This document shows, in pieces, positions 1 to 13,700 of a stretch of 64,000 nucleotides of DNA. The stretch is taken from the NCBI RefSeq assembly GCF_963675165.1, contig NC_087386.1:6025566-6089565 (forward strand), read 5' to 3'. The stretch is from Halichondria panicea. Taxonomy: Eukaryota; Porifera; Demospongiae; Suberitida; Halichondriidae. Each line of letters begins with the position of its first letter. The first letter of the stretch is position 1. The position numbers and the translations under genes are program-made. Under the pieces are notes generated by a model that did no database searches, was not told the DNA's origin, and worked only from the letters and a program-made list of their open reading frames with translations.

Positions 1-44
1 GAGTGGTATAGCTACAATGTTATAGCTAACTGACAGCACCTCAC

Positions 45-116
45 CTCAAGCTTTGCAAGCCCCTCTTTGAAATCAGGATTGTCCTCATGGCTTCTTGATA
101 TGTCCAGTAGCTCCAT
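45..116 (-). CDS. possible first exon of a gene running off the left edge
   Basis: On the minus strand an ATG at 116-114 opens a frame reading MELLDISRSHEDNPDFKEGL and then AKLE. It stops at a good donor (GAG|GTGAGG, exon end at 45). The frame is also open for about 20 codons upstream of this ATG, so the true start or an acceptor could lie further right. The product is acidic and helical-looking and I do not recognise it. If real, the gene continues outside the window and is divergent from the V-ATPase subunit G gene. The evidence is only one short open frame plus one donor, so this is weak. Confidence 0.3.
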
Positions 117-416
117 GCCTCCTTGCAACTCTTCAATATTGTGCAGTAAGTCAGTCAAGCAGCAAGACCATGAAGAAAGCCCAAGTTGAAAGTTTAGAGC
201 TAAAGAAAGTCACTCCAACGACGAACACGCCCACCTACACACACCCACTCTCAAATGGTGGGCGTGATCATTATTTTGAGAGTTCAAAGGACAACAACAT
301 AGGCGTGGTTTTGCTTCTTGCCAGCATATAAACATGTGACTTCCGGTGAGGTCTCATTTTAACCGGAAGTTAGGCGGAGTGAACTGTTACATCAAAGGAG
401 ATCAAAGGAAATAATA
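117..416. promoter_or_regulatory. 5' region of V-ATPase G, possibly a divergent promoter
   Basis: About 300 bp without a convincing coding exon lie between the possible minus-strand exon and the first ATG of the V-ATPase subunit G gene. Two GGAAG/CTTCC-type ETS-like sites occur near 340-372 (CTTCCGGTGAGG, ACCGGAAGTTAGG). Such sites are common in housekeeping promoters. The function is inferred from position only. Confidence 0.3.
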
Positions 417-479
417 ATGCCAGAACAGGAGAAGGAGCGTCAGAGTGACACGACAGTAGTAAGAAAGAGAGACAAGAAC

Positions 480-1071
480 ATGGCTACTCAAAGTCAAGGC
501 ATCAAGCAGCTCATGGCTGCCGAGAAGGAAGCAGCTCAAGTGGTCAATAACGCAAGAAAAAGTGAGTGCTTTGCTTGAAGGGAGGCTGGTGTTATTTACT
601 GCTACGGTTGTAAAGTACTAGAGGTTTGGATGACATTGCAAACATGCTAGCTGTGTATGAAATGGTAGAGTTGAGGCCTGAAGAGGACCATTGCTCTATG
701 TGTACATGTGAGTGTGTGACAATGTATGCTTGAATGGACTCATGTTAGTGATACATGGTGGTGAATTGACGACTAAAAGTGTCCTTTGTTCCTGTCCAGG
801 AAAAGCTCAGCGACTCAAGGAAGCAAAGGAAGAGGCGGCCAAAGAGATTGAAGAGTATCGTAAAGAGAGAGAGGGCCGCTTCCAAGAGCAGCAGAGGACA
901 TTCATTGGGTCAAAGGATGACTTCACGGCCAAAATAGGGGAGGAATCTGAGGACAAGTTACGTACAATTGAGATCGAAGTGAAGGAAAACAAAGAAGAAG
1001 TCATCGGCCGACTTCTGGAGCTCATCTATGATATACAACCAGAACTGCATATAAATGCTAAGAATATCTAG
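480..1071 (+). CDS. ATP6V1G: V-type proton ATPase subunit G
   Basis: Subunit G is part of the peripheral stalk of the V1 sector that couples ATP hydrolysis to proton pumping. Two exons, 480-561 and 800-1071, join within an Arg codon and give 117 residues, close to the usual 118. The product starts MATQSQGIKQLMAAEK, the family signature at the N-terminus, followed by a long charged helix (KAQRLKEAKEEAAKEIEEYR) and a C-terminal segment ending ELHINAKNI. The intron is GT-AG (562-799). An in-frame upstream ATG at 417 would add 21 residues; the downstream start matches the family better. The gene is followed closely by a convergent C1orf52 homologue. Confidence 0.95.
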
Positions 1072-1107
1072 ATTGGACCATTTTGTTTAGTGAATGTGTG
1101 CTGTTAG

Positions 1108-1113
1108 TTTATT
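1108..1113 (-). terminator. possible poly(A) signal of the C1orf52 homologue
   Basis: AATAAA on the minus strand, about 220 bp past the C1orf52 stop codon. It falls inside the likely 3' UTR of the V-ATPase gene on the other strand, so the two transcripts may overlap tail to tail. Confidence 0.35.
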
Positions 1114-1334
1114 GTAGCTTTGTTGTTTCATCTATAGTTTGTTGCAATAATTATGTTGAAAAAAGTGAACAGACTCAAGGGAAAGTATAAAGGAATTACA
1201 GTACATGTATATAACAACAAAATAATTAATTTATGTATAAAGGAGCCTACGTACAACGTGCAACAAACTTTAGCGCATAAAGATGAAATTAATTAGTGGT
1301 TGCATAGCCATGAAGAAATACAAGAAACATGAAA

Positions 1335-1976
1335 CTAGCTCATAACTGAATCAGTTCCAAACTGTTGTCTCAGCAGTCTTTTTTCTTCCTCCACATAATT
1401 CTTTCCACGAGAAGACTGTCCCAAATCTCTCTTTCTCTTTTCCTTAAGTCTGAAAGTCTTTGCTTTTTTGGTACTATTACTTGCTTGCTCATCAGCTACA
1501 CCCCGCTTGACACCTCTCGTCTCCTCAGTACAAACCTTGTCCTCGGTTGAGGTTGTGGCCACCTCACGAGTGCTGCCGCTGTAATTAACAGGAGCACCTG
1601 CTATCTGTCCAACTGCTCCTTTGTTGTAAGTGCCCACGATTGCAGCTGACAGACTGTTGTACACTCGATCGTCAGAGTCTTGTGAGGGTGGTGGAATGGC
1701 TGCATACGAACCATCCTCTGTAATGTGAACACTGTACTTGTCCTCGTCTAACTTATTTTTAACAAAGTGGTCCCAATCAATTTCTTTTCCCACAGGGTCA
1801 TTCAGAAAGGATGGCTTGCCAACAGTAGAAAACAGTGTGGATGGTGATGGCAGTTTATCCACTGAGGATGGTGTTTCAGAGTCTTCATCACAGTTATCTT
1901 GAGCCGCCTCCTCTTCTTCAGACGAGGACGAATCATCACCAGCGAACAGAGAGAGAGGATCAGACATTTCACACAA
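1335..1976 (-). CDS. C1orf52: UPF0690 / C1orf52 homologue
   Basis: A single-exon gene of 213 residues. An N-terminal DPLSLFAGDDSSSSEEEE acidic stretch is followed by a conserved core, LFSTVGKPSFLNDPVGKEID then WDHFVK, near residues 48-73. The C-terminus carries a conserved basic segment, KEKRKRDLGQ then GKNYVEEEKRLLRQQ (about residues 178-205). These blocks match the vertebrate C1orf52 family, whose molecular role is poorly defined. The ATG three codons downstream (MSDPL) is an equally likely start. The gene is head-to-head with the C3orf33 homologue, 151 bp apart. There are no introns, unlike most neighbours. Confidence 0.85.
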   Translation of the reverse strand: MCEMSDPLSLFAGDDSSSSEEEEAAQDNCDEDSETPSSVDKLPSPSTLFSTVGKPSFLNDPVGKEIDWDHFVKNKLDEDKYSVHITEDGSYAAIPPPSQDSDDRVYNSLSAAIVGTYNKGAVGQIAGAPVNYSGSTREVATTSTEDKVCTEETRGVKRGVADEQASNSTKKAKTFRLKEKRKRDLGQSSRGKNYVEEEKRLLRQQFGTDSVMS

Positions 1977-2127
1977 AGCAGATTTGTGCTAGTTCTTGAT
2001 GATGCACATCTATTGTGAACTTCGACCCAAAATAGATTTTGTACACTTTGAACTTTATACTTAGACCTTTGATCTAACTAGTTCTTAAAAACGCACACCT
2101 TGTAGCACCTGTAGAAAACCTCTTCAA
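1977..2127. promoter_or_regulatory. bidirectional promoter region (C1orf52 / C3orf33)
   Basis: 151 bp separate the two divergent start codons, so both transcripts must be driven from here. It contains two similar stretches (CTAGTTCTTGATGATGCACA near 1989 and a related CTAGTTCTTAAAAACGCACA near 2078). No TATA element is evident. Inferred from gene geometry. Confidence 0.5.
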
Positions 2128-3019
2128 TTGGACTTTTATATGTCTACATCTGGCAATGACAATAATCAGCCACTCAGCATTTTGGACACTGTATCACACT
2201 TCATCGACAATTATCTGAGGGTGTTTCGTCTCTTGCCATGGTTGCTGGCCGGTTCTGGGGTGTTGCTTGTATACAGGCACTCAAGAGGTCCCATGCGGAG
2301 GTTCTTCAAAGCAACTGACGTTCCCCAGTCGTGTATAGAGTCCCATGTGCCATTGAGAGGAGTAGTGGTTCGTGTGTGTACTGAGAGTGTGTGTGTGTGG
2401 CATGTTCCTATCTGGAGCCGATGGTTCAAGCCGCCCTCCCCTTCGTCAGGTATGTAATGTATTTATGTATTTACGTATTAAATGATGTAATCCCACCAGT
2501 TGAGAAGTGTGATCTGATTCAGCTGAGGCTTGCTGGAGTGAGTCCCTACCCTGCCAGTGAGCAATGGCTACAACAGCGTCTGTGTGGGAGGAAGGTCACC
2601 TTTGTACCTCTCTCACTGTGCGGAGATCACCTCTACAGCACTCTCTACACAAGAGTGAGTCTGCTATTGTATTTATAGCGACACTATAAATAATGGATAT
2701 TTCTCCCATAATTATACGCAGCACCATATAAACTATTTTTGCTGTTGCCTTAAATCGAATAAACACTGTAGCCCACTTGGTTGGTAGATCATGCCCATAC
2801 AATGTTTGTAGCTATTGAATTGTCAACTGGTAATGTACTAATCATCCTGTTTCTCTCTAGATTGGTTGGAGGCGTGTGTGTGTTAACACGGAGTTGGTTG
2901 CCAAGCGACTTGCTGGTCTAGATCAACTGGACACCCTCCCAACATCTTCGGAGGGTCTTTTGTTAACTCAGAAACTGTTGGCCAGTGAAATAAAGGCAAG
3001 GAAATGGAGGCCTTGGTGA
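2128..3019 (+). CDS. C3orf33: C3orf33 homologue
   Basis: Three exons (2128-2449, 2500-2654, 2861-3019) join in frame to 211 residues. An N-terminal helix (LPWLLAGSGVLLVY, about residues 36-49) looks like a membrane anchor. It is followed by FKATDVPQSCIESHVPLRG and a region with LIQLRLAGVSPYPASEQWLQ, RLCGRKVTFVPL and WRRVCVNTELVAKRLAGL. This order matches human C3orf33 (RSSDIP-like, LRG, LAGVE, WLQ, VNLNEEILRRGLG), which has a staphylococcal-nuclease-like fold and has been placed in the mitochondrial inner membrane. The sponge protein lacks the long lysine-rich C-terminal extension of the human protein. A further donor/acceptor pair just past the stop (3021/3070) suggests a 3' UTR intron. Confidence 0.75.
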
Positions 3020-3538
3020 AGTAAGTGAAGTAATTCATTTATCATCAACTCATCACGTGTTCTCTGCAGATTGAGCTATCAAAGGATGGTCATCACTCCC
3101 CAAGAGGGGGGGGAGGTTCAAACTCTGTACCACAGAGGGGCAAACATGGCTGAGCAAAATGAACGTTATAGCTAAGCCATCACAACAAACTTTTCATCTT
3201 ATGTCGCTGAATTACACATTGATCTCTTTGCATAATTATTAATTAAAACACGACTATAAATATTACTTGAGGTTATGAGTTTGTTGCTTCATTGATGTGA
3301 TTGGAATCATTGCAGGCGCAAGCAAAAGTGTCCTTATTTGGGGAGAAAGTTATTACACAAAGATCTGTTTGCATTTGACCAAAATTGTGTGGGCGTGGCT
3401 CCTCAGGACGGTATTTCTCTAATATAACACTTGCTCAAAGAGTGGGCGTAGCTGCTCCACTAGCTGGGCGGAGCCTGGCACCCGACGGTCGGGCTCCGCC
3501 CAACTACTGCTCCACGTGGAGTCAAGTGTTGTGTGGAG
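3020..3538. other. intergenic, 3' UTR of C3orf33 and QTRT2 5' region
   Basis: About 520 bp with no convincing coding exon. It holds a possible 3' UTR splice site near 3070 and GC-richer sequence (3400-3500) just before the QTRT2 start. I see no repeat element here. Confidence 0.4.
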
Positions 3539-5309
<1,771 letters not shown>

Positions 5310-5559
5310 TTATTGTGCTGATTTGTAACATTATTTTTGTTGTGGAGAAACATTTATTTTGTACATGTAACTCTAATTCCAAACCGATTTTTCTCCAATA
5401 CATTCGCGTGTTAAACTGGGAGAAAATCGACCTTGGGCTTTGAACCCCGGCGTTTTATCGAAGAAATAGGAATGTTTTTACCACAATGAGGGGGAGGGGC
5501 TGGTCTGCCTCTAATCACTCCTAGATCGAGTGATCGAGAGCTAGCTTATAATCAACAAC

Positions 5560-7377
5560 ATGATGAACAAGCTCCTGACAAGCTCCCTGCTAGTGGCGGT
5601 GGTTAGCTATCTGGCCTTTCAGTTGCTGACATGGTCTCCACGACACCTTCCCTACAGAGCAGTAACAGAGACAGAGTTTGACTATGTGATTGTGGGTGCT
5701 GGCTCTGCTGGATGTGTGCTGGCCAACAGACTCAGTGAAGATGGAAACTACTCAGTACTCCTCATTGAAGCAGGACCGCAAGACTCTATGCGAGAAATAC
5801 ACATACCCTTGGCCTTTGCTAAGCTCCAACTCTCCGACGTCGACTGGAACTTTAAGACAATTCCTCAGGACACTTGTTGCGGAGGCTTTAACTCACGACA
5901 GTCTGCATGGCCCAGAGGGAAGGTTGTTGGTGGTACGAGCTCCATTAATGCAATGGTATACACGAGAGGAAATAGCGAGGACTACGATCGCTGGGAGAAG
6001 TTATACGGGGCCAAAGGATGGTCATATAAAGATGTATTGCCGTACTTCAAGAAATCAGAGAACTATCAATTGAAAGACGGCGATGGAGAGTTCCACGGTG
6101 TAGGAGGGCCATTGATAGTGGACAAAGCCAAGTACGTCACTCCAGCAGCTAGAGCTTTTGTGGACGGAGCCAAAGAAATAGGATTCAAAGAGATTGATTA
6201 CAACGGACCTTCTCAAATTGGAGTTAGCTTGACACAGCAGACCGTCAAGAATGGAGCCCGGTGGAGTACAGCTCAAGCCTTTTTGCACCCTGCCCGACGA
6301 CGCCCCAACTTGTTTGTACTCACAGAGACGACTGTGCGATCACTGGACACGAGTGATGGGAGAGTGACAGGTGTGAGGGTGATGGGAGCGCCTGGAGGTG
6401 TGGAAACTGTGATAAAAGTGAGGAAAGAGGTTGTGTTGTCTGCTGGAGCAGTGGGCTCTCCACATATTCTCATGCTCTCAGGCATCGGACCAAAGGAACA
6501 GCTCGAAACTGTTGGTATACCACTCAAGAAAGATCTCCCAGTCGGGCAAAACCTGCAAGATCATGTCATGGTCTCAATGGCGTTCATCTCTGATGTTTCT
6601 TATCAATCTGGACTGTCTTTAACACGACCATACGTTGAAACTCTGACTCATCTCACACAATACGTGTTTGGAGGGAAAGGCCCACTCTCTATTTCTCCTC
6701 TGGAGGCTCATGGATTTATTCAGTCTGGTTTGCAAGAGGAGAGTGAAAGCCGACCAGATATTCATCTATTGTTTGTAGCTGGACGTGGAGATCGACGTCA
6801 AATATCCAGCATGAACTTCGATACCGTGAAGCTTGACAAATTAGTTGGTTCTTTGTGGAGAGGCTCTGAAGAAATACTTGCTGTCAATTTTCTGTCTGGT
6901 CTACTTCACCCTAAGAGTGTCGGAGAGGTTCGTTTGAATCCAGACGACAAGTTTGGACCTCCATTGATTGATCCAAAGTACTTTAGTCACCCAGATGACA
7001 TTGAAGTTGTTTTGAAAGGCATTCGTGTTTTGGAAGAAATTCAAAAATCTTCTGCTTTTGATATATTTCGACAGAACAACAATACAATGAAGTGTAGCAT
7101 GGAAAATTCAAATGCTCCGTACCCGTATCCATCTGATGAATTTTGGAGGTGGTATATTTTAAATAACCCTCTGACTATTTACCACCCGGTGGGCACATGC
7201 AAGATGGGCGTCGACTCGAGCAGTGTTGTGGACCCTAGACTAAGAGTGCACGGCTTCACAAACCTGAGAGTGGCGGATGCTTCAATCATGCCCGAGGTTA
7301 TGAGTGGAAATACGAACGCTCCAGCGATAATGATTGCTGAGAAGGCAGCGGATATGATCAAGAAGGACAATTTTTAA
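5560..7377 (+). CDS. GMC-family flavin oxidoreductase (choline/glucose dehydrogenase-like)
   Basis: Single exon, 605 residues. Residues about 4-26 form a hydrophobic signal anchor ([19 protein letters not shown]). Then follows the FAD-binding Rossmann motif [20 protein letters not shown] and EAG acidic end. GMC signature 1 is at [19 protein letters not shown] and signature 2 at [15 protein letters not shown]. The C-terminal catalytic region has the active-site histidine in [10 protein letters not shown] and an asparagine in [19 protein letters not shown]. Family members oxidise alcohols such as choline or glucose using FAD; the substrate cannot be told from sequence. Length is normal for the family. 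The absence of introns in an intron-rich neighbourhood suggests a retrocopy or a later acquisition, but codon use looks like the neighbours. Confidence 0.9.
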   Translation: MMNKLLTSSLLVAVVSYLAFQLLTWSPRHLPYRAVTETEFDYVIVGAGSAGCVLANRLSEDGNYSVLLIEAGPQDSMREIHIPLAFAKLQLSDVDWNFKTIPQDTCCGGFNSRQSAWPRGKVVGGTSSINAMVYTRGNSEDYDRWEKLYGAKGWSYKDVLPYFKKSENYQLKDGDGEFHGVGGPLIVDKAKYVTPAARAFVDGAKEIGFKEIDYNGPSQIGVSLTQQTVKNGARWSTAQAFLHPARRRPNLFVLTETTVRSLDTSDGRVTGVRVMGAPGGVETVIKVRKEVVLSAGAVGSPHILMLSGIGPKEQLETVGIPLKKDLPVGQNLQDHVMVSMAFISDVSYQSGLSLTRPYVETLTHLTQYVFGGKGPLSISPLEAHGFIQSGLQEESESRPDIHLLFVAGRGDRRQISSMNFDTVKLDKLVGSLWRGSEEILAVNFLSGLLHPKSVGEVRLNPDDKFGPPLIDPKYFSHPDDIEVVLKGIRVLEEIQKSSAFDIFRQNNNTMKCSMENSNAPYPYPSDEFWRWYILNNPLTIYHPVGTCKMGVDSSSVVDPRLRVHGFTNLRVADASIMPEVMSGNTNAPAIMIAEKAADMIKKDNF

Positions 7378-7778
7378 TACTGTCTATAGTTAGGATTGCG
7401 TTTATATATTGTGTGTGATTTATTTTTGTGATTGTATGTATAATTTTGAATGCCATAATTATGTTCAGAATGTGACAACACATACTTCATATGATTTTCC
7501 TAGACGAATATAGTTAATTTTTGATTGATGGAATGCATAGCAGTATACACTCCCACTAGTCAGCATAGACCACCATATAATGGGCTTATATAGGCTGCGT
7601 TAAATCATGTGACTTTAAAACTTTATTTTTTATTTGTTCAGAATTTCACAAACGTTATCATAATTATAATTAAATAAGTGATTCATTGATTCAGCTGTAT
7701 ACATGTATACGAGGATAAATAATCAAAAAACAAAGTAAATACACGTGAAAAAATACAAGTAGACAATAATTATACAGT
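7378..7778. other. convergent intergenic region
   Basis: About 400 bp of AT-rich sequence between the stop codons of the GMC oxidoreductase (+) and the LOTUS/Tudor gene (-). It carries minus-strand poly(A) signals near 7622-7634. No coding exon or clear repeat is visible. Confidence 0.6.
7622..7634 (-). terminator. poly(A) signals of the LOTUS/Tudor gene
   Basis: Two closely spaced AATAAA hexamers on the minus strand, about 150 bp beyond the stop codon of the LOTUS/Tudor gene. Confidence 0.55.
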
Positions 7779-10700
7779 TTAAGATGATGATGTCAGACTG
7801 CCGGGTCGCCTGTCACGAGGTACACCAGGGGAAAGCCCCCTTCCAAGTCCAACAGAGCGTGCACTTATTCTTTTCCTTGGTACAGAGTCCATTGGTCCAG
7901 TACGCCCACTGCCCAAGCCCAAACGAGGACTGGCAGTTGTCATTGGAGACACACCAACACCTGCCATGGACATCACACCTGACTGTTTTGTGCTTAGAAT
8001 GGAGGCTGTAGAGATTTGACTTTTACTAGATTCTGCAATAGTTGACCGTGGGACTAGTGTGCTTGATTTGGTTACAGCCTGTTGAGCAGATGACGTATTC
8101 AGTAAACCCAGGTCGCTTGCTGATTGTGTGTCCGCTGATTTAGTGTCCTCACTGGCCAGGCGTATAGGTACAGCTGATTTTGTTCTTCGCGGTACATGAG
8201 TTCGATGGGGAGAGAACGGTGTTTCATTCACAACGGGGGGAGCAGCTGGCACGTACTGAGGTTGTTGCATCACCGGATAGCCGTAGGGTGGTGGTTGGTG
8301 GTAGGTCATATACCGAGGTGCGTACTCATTATTCATTGGGCGTTGGGGATACATCAATCCCTCTTGGTAGTACATGGGAGGTGAGGGGGGGTACGGTGGG
8401 TAGTGATAAATCACATGAGCCGGAGAAAACATAGGGTCGTGAGGGGGACCTCCATAGGCCCCCTCCACGCCGTGCTGGTGAGTGGGGAGAGGATAGACCC
8501 CCTCCACACTGTACTGGTGGGCGGGGAGAGGATAGACCCCTTCCACACCGTGCTGGGGGGTGGAGAGAGGGAGGAGTCCCTTATCGTTAGCGGAAGTGTA
8601 TAGTTGTCTCTGAAATCTCGGTGGAAGTTTCGGCGAATACTTCACTTGATTGCTTATAATAGGTGGTCCTGGATATCTTTGGAGCGGATGATACTCTTCG
8701 TATTGGGCGGACCCGGGGAACGATCTCCTGACAGGGGGTGGTCCATGAATATACGACTGTGTTGTCACTATTTGGTTAGCAAACATCCTGGGGGGGAATC
8801 CAGGTGGGGGGTCCTCCGCAGTATTTGATTGGTCACCGAGACTGTAATCAAGCGACTGAAGCTCTTCACTCTCAGAGTCTGTGTGTGTAGGAGGGGTCAG
8901 AGGTCGAGTTATTAGTTCCACCCCCTTGTGGTCAATAGCACTGGCTTCAGTCCTCAACAAAATATTCTGATCATCACTGCTAGCAATAAGTTTGTTCGGA
9001 GGAGGCGAAGGAGGAAGGGCTTCGACACAGACATTGTCGTTGGCTGCATTGCTTGGGAGAAGCTGTTCATCTGTAGTACTAGTAACAGTAGTCTCAATCT
9101 GTTCACTCCTCACAAGGTCATCATTGCCATTGGTTGTGCTTGTCACACTAACAGTAGCAGCTTCAGTAACAGTCTCCACCTCCTCATGCATCATGTCACT
9201 ATCCTCACCAACAACATGGGCTTGAGGGACATCGGTTTTGTCCAGAATAATGTGAACTACATCCTTCAATTGTTCAGCAGTTTCCTTTACTTGTTCAGTT
9301 TGAGTCAATGGGTCTGGAATTGATTTATGTAAGGACTGTTCTTTGTCCGGAATAGACATTTCCTCCCACACTTCGTCAGATGGAATACGAATTCGGCTTC
9401 GACCGTCACTCGGCAACAAGTCTTCATTATATGTCTGGTTGCCACCGGCAATAGGCAAGGATGGCCAATGGTCGAACTCCAAGCCCTGGGAGGGGGCATC
9501 CTGCTCATCGTACAAATCGTTAGCCGGGTCCCACCCGTCAATATTCACATCCGGAACGGCCTCTTTTTCTTGGGGGAGGTGTGATTTGCTCAGATCGACG
9601 TCAGAGGAAACTACGGGTACACTGGAGCTTTTCATCATCTCGTCATCGTACAGAGACTCCCAATTGCTGCAAGTTGACTCAGTCATCACTTCTCTATCGC
9701 TTGCCACCACAGGTTCGGTAACGGGCTCGCTAGACTCTTGAAAGTTAGTGTTTCTGAATCGGAGTTTACCTTCGTCTTCTGAAGAACTCGTGAATGCAAC
9801 TAGTGTTTTGTCTCGTTTACTGGAATCGTTTTCCAGCTGCTCTGAAGCCGTGTCAACTGGAGAGCCACTATTTCCCTGATATGCATTATCAGCACTATGC
9901 TGTGTTTGAATATCATCGTCATCAGACCAACGAATAGATTGTTTCTCTTCCAGAGCGTGAACTGGTGGTAGCTCCTCCGATTGTTCCGTGTTTGTGAGAA
10001 GTATGGTAGAGTTGATTGGAGTATTGCCTCGTGACATCGCCATGACATCACTAGAGTGTTCACTGGTCGTACTGGCGGACTGAGGAGAATGAGAGGAAAC
10101 AGGTTGTGAGTGAGTGGAGCCTGACTCGTTTACGCCACTGTCTGACACTACTGAAACAGGAAGTTCGTCATCAGGGTTCGGGAGATCCAGAAGGTCATCC
10201 GAGATAAGGGGATGGGGCACTTCCTGTATTGTATGCGAGGAGGTAGAGGGGTGTGGCACTTCCTGCATTGTATGCGAGAAGACAGGATGTAGGATATCTT
10301 CGTTATTCAGCGGAGGCTTCGAGAGGTCCTGTGATGCTTCGATTCTTTCTTTGAGCTGTCCAATGGATTTCTCAACTTGGATCAATTGTGCCAGACCTTC
10401 CGTGTTGCTTATCATAGCGACTAAGATCTCCTTCCTGTATGAACACACAAAGAAGAATTGTAAATCACAGACTTACTTTTACACTGTGCATGCGAACAAT
10501 TTTCTATAGCTGAAACTATAAAATTAATATGAAAACCAAAAGAATACATGCATTCAACCATTCAACCACACTTTTATACCAACAGTCGGCAGTCAGTCCT
10601 TTACCGACCATCTAGTGCAATTTGCCATGTGCTCTGACAAAATGGCCTGACAATATTTTAGTGCTGTTCTAGTTCTAGTTCTGATAGCTCTGCATCTAGT

Positions 10701-13700
10701 AATGCTTTTTGAAAAATGAAATCAGAAGAAATTACTGTGCCAAGCAGAACCATCTTGTTGAGTCACTCAAGGAAAAATATTTGTACGCATTTTAATGGAT
10801 GGCTCCACAGATCCCTAGCTGCCTGATATTATAATAATTATGTCAGCTAGGCCATCAAATAAGCATTGCAATTTCATGAGCCTATAAAGCCTCTATTTTG
10901 ATAATTACTTTATACACTCTTACCTTTGCTCTTGAAGAGTGGCCAGTTCTGTCTCAAGGTTTTCTGTATTGCTCGGACAGAAGTAGGCGGGGCCTAGGGT
11001 CTTCCATCGACACACCTCCCTCTCCACAGCCTCATAGAGACGCGGTGGGCCATCAAATGTGGAGATGATCAGAGGAAGACTGTGTGTGTGTGTGTGTGTG
11101 TGTGTGGGAGGGTCATTATGTCACTAGCGTTAAAATACCCGCATCTTTGAACGGTCATAACTTTAGTTCTGTCGGTCAAATAACGTTAATTTTATGATTT
11201 TTAGAATATTTTTGACATTGGATGAACGGTACTCAAGTTAATGGCTGTTGAAAGATGTTCCCCCTCCACAATTTAATCAATGGTTCGGGGACTCTTTCAG
11301 CTCCTATAACTTGAATTCTGTGTATCCAATGTCAAAAATTTTATGATTTTCTGAAAGCTCAGAAAAAGACCTTTCAAATGGTGTCATCAAACTTCGTATT
11401 TGAGAGATAAAAGTATTTGCCAATTTGGCGATATCATGAATTATAGCCCATGGTCTGAGGCCGAAAAATGTCAAATTTAGGCTCCGAAGAAGTTTTGGAT
11501 TGAAACACATCATTTGAAAGGTCTCTTTCTAAGCTTTCAGAATATTTTTGACATTGGATGAACGATACTCAAGTTAATGGCTGTTGAAAGATATTCCCCC
11601 TCCACAATTTGGTTCGGGGACTCTTTCAGCCGCTATAACTTGAATTCTGTGGATCCAATGTCAAAAATTTTATGATTTTCTGAAAGCTCAGAAAAAGACC
11701 TTTCAAATGGTGTCATCAAACTTCGTATTTGAGAGATAAAAGTATTTGCCAATTTGGCGATACCATGGATTATAGCCCATGGTCCGAGGCCGAAAAATGT
11801 CAAATTTATGGCTCAGAAGAAGTTTTGGATTGAAACACATCATTTGAAAGGTCTCTTTCTAAGCTTTCAGAAAATTAGAATATTTTTGACATTGGATGAA
11901 CGGTACTCAAGTTAATGGCTGTTGAAAGATGTTCCCCCTCCACGATTTAATCAATGGTTCGGGGAACTGCTTGCTATAACTTGAATTCTGTGGATCCAAT
12001 GTATGATTTTCTGAAAGCTCAGAAAAAGACCTTTCAAAAGGTGTCATCAAACTTCGTATTTGAGAGATAAAAGTATTTGCCAATTTGGCGATACCATGGA
12101 TTATAGCCCATGGTCCGAGGCCGAAAAATGTCAAATTTATGGCTCAGAAGAAGTTTTGGATTGAAACACATCATTTGAAAGGTCTCTTTCTAAGCTTTCA
12201 GAAAATTAGAATATTTTTGACATTGGATGAACGGTACTCAAGTTAATGGCTGTTGAAAGATGTTCCCCCTCCACGATTTAATCAATGGTTCGGGGAACTG
12301 CTTGCTATAACTTGAATTCTGTGGATCCAATGTATGATTTTCTGAAAGCTCAGAAAAAGACCTTTCAAAAGGTGTCATCAAACTTCGTATTTGAGAGATA
12401 AAAGTATTTGCCAATTTGGCGATACCATGGATTATATATATATAGCCCATGGTCCGAGGCCGAAAAATGTCAAATTTAGGCTCCGAAGAAGTTTTGGATT
12501 GAAACACATCATTTGAAAGGTCTCTTTCTAAGCTTTCAGATTTTTTAAAGCTCAGAGAAAGGCCTTCCTTCAGGTGATGTGTTAAAAAAATCATAAGTCT
12601 ATTTTGGGCATTTTTTGACAAAATACCACTTGGTTATAATTATAGCTCATGTTAATTCATCAAAATAAGAAATTATGGCCCGTCCCAAATTTGGTATCCT
12701 TCTAAGTTTTCAGAAAATCATTACAAAAACGTTGAATTTGGACCACCAGAACTCTAGTTACAGAGCCAATTCTCAGACTAGTACTTCCATGAAGGGACCT
12801 AAGCGTTAAATAGAGCATCTTTAAACGGCCATAACTTGTGTTGGTCTTCCCAGGAACCAGTACACTAGCTGTATTATCTTCAATTAAACACAACCACAAA
12901 CAAACAGTTGTACACTAATATGCTGTGTTTGTAGATTACTTGTACCTCAAGTATTTTACAAATTACATAGCCATTGTAATAAGTATACACATACACAGAC
13001 ATAACCGCAAAGTTCACCGAGGCAACTATTTGAGAGCAGCTTCAAATTCTATTCTAGCTGAAGATGGGTTGTAGGGAGGCTACTATTCGAGTACGGCCTC
13101 TATACAAGAGCGGCCTCTGATCAAGCATATACGATACTCAGTATAAATAACGCCACTGAATTAAGTATAATTATACAGATACACACGATTAACTCACTCC
13201 TCCAGGTTATAGATATTAATGTCTCTTTGTCCCTTCTTCAAGAATCCTCGTGTGCCCGTATCATTACGTAATCCTCGGAATAGTTGCCGAGCTTGCTGTT
13301 CCCGTAGCAACCGCCCCCACACAGGCTTGGAGACTTGTCTGAGCTTCAACTGCAGCAGATCACTTTCCCACAGCCAGAGAGACACTTCAGCAGACAGGAA
13401 GCGGGCGTGGTCATTGTAACACAACACATGGAGGGTGTGTTCAGTCGTGAGCTCAACTCTGTGAAAAGAAGAAAAAACCAGCTAATGGCAGCATTAATCG
13501 AGTTAAGATATGAAGTTGCTGTGTACACAAACCTTTGCTAAGGGTGTACAATTAATATAACCACACTATGCAGTCAGCAACAAGCTGCAGGACTAGCTCA
13601 AGTTGGGAGCAGCATAACCTACTAATTAAGCTACATCAACTTGCATATGCATCAACACGTACACAAGTCGTAGAACACACATGCACACATCACACACACA

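Noticed and set aside
5560-7377. Firm horizontal-transfer claim for the GMC oxidoreductase
   Set aside because: Lack of introns alone is not enough; codon use and composition look like neighbours and animals have many GMC genes.
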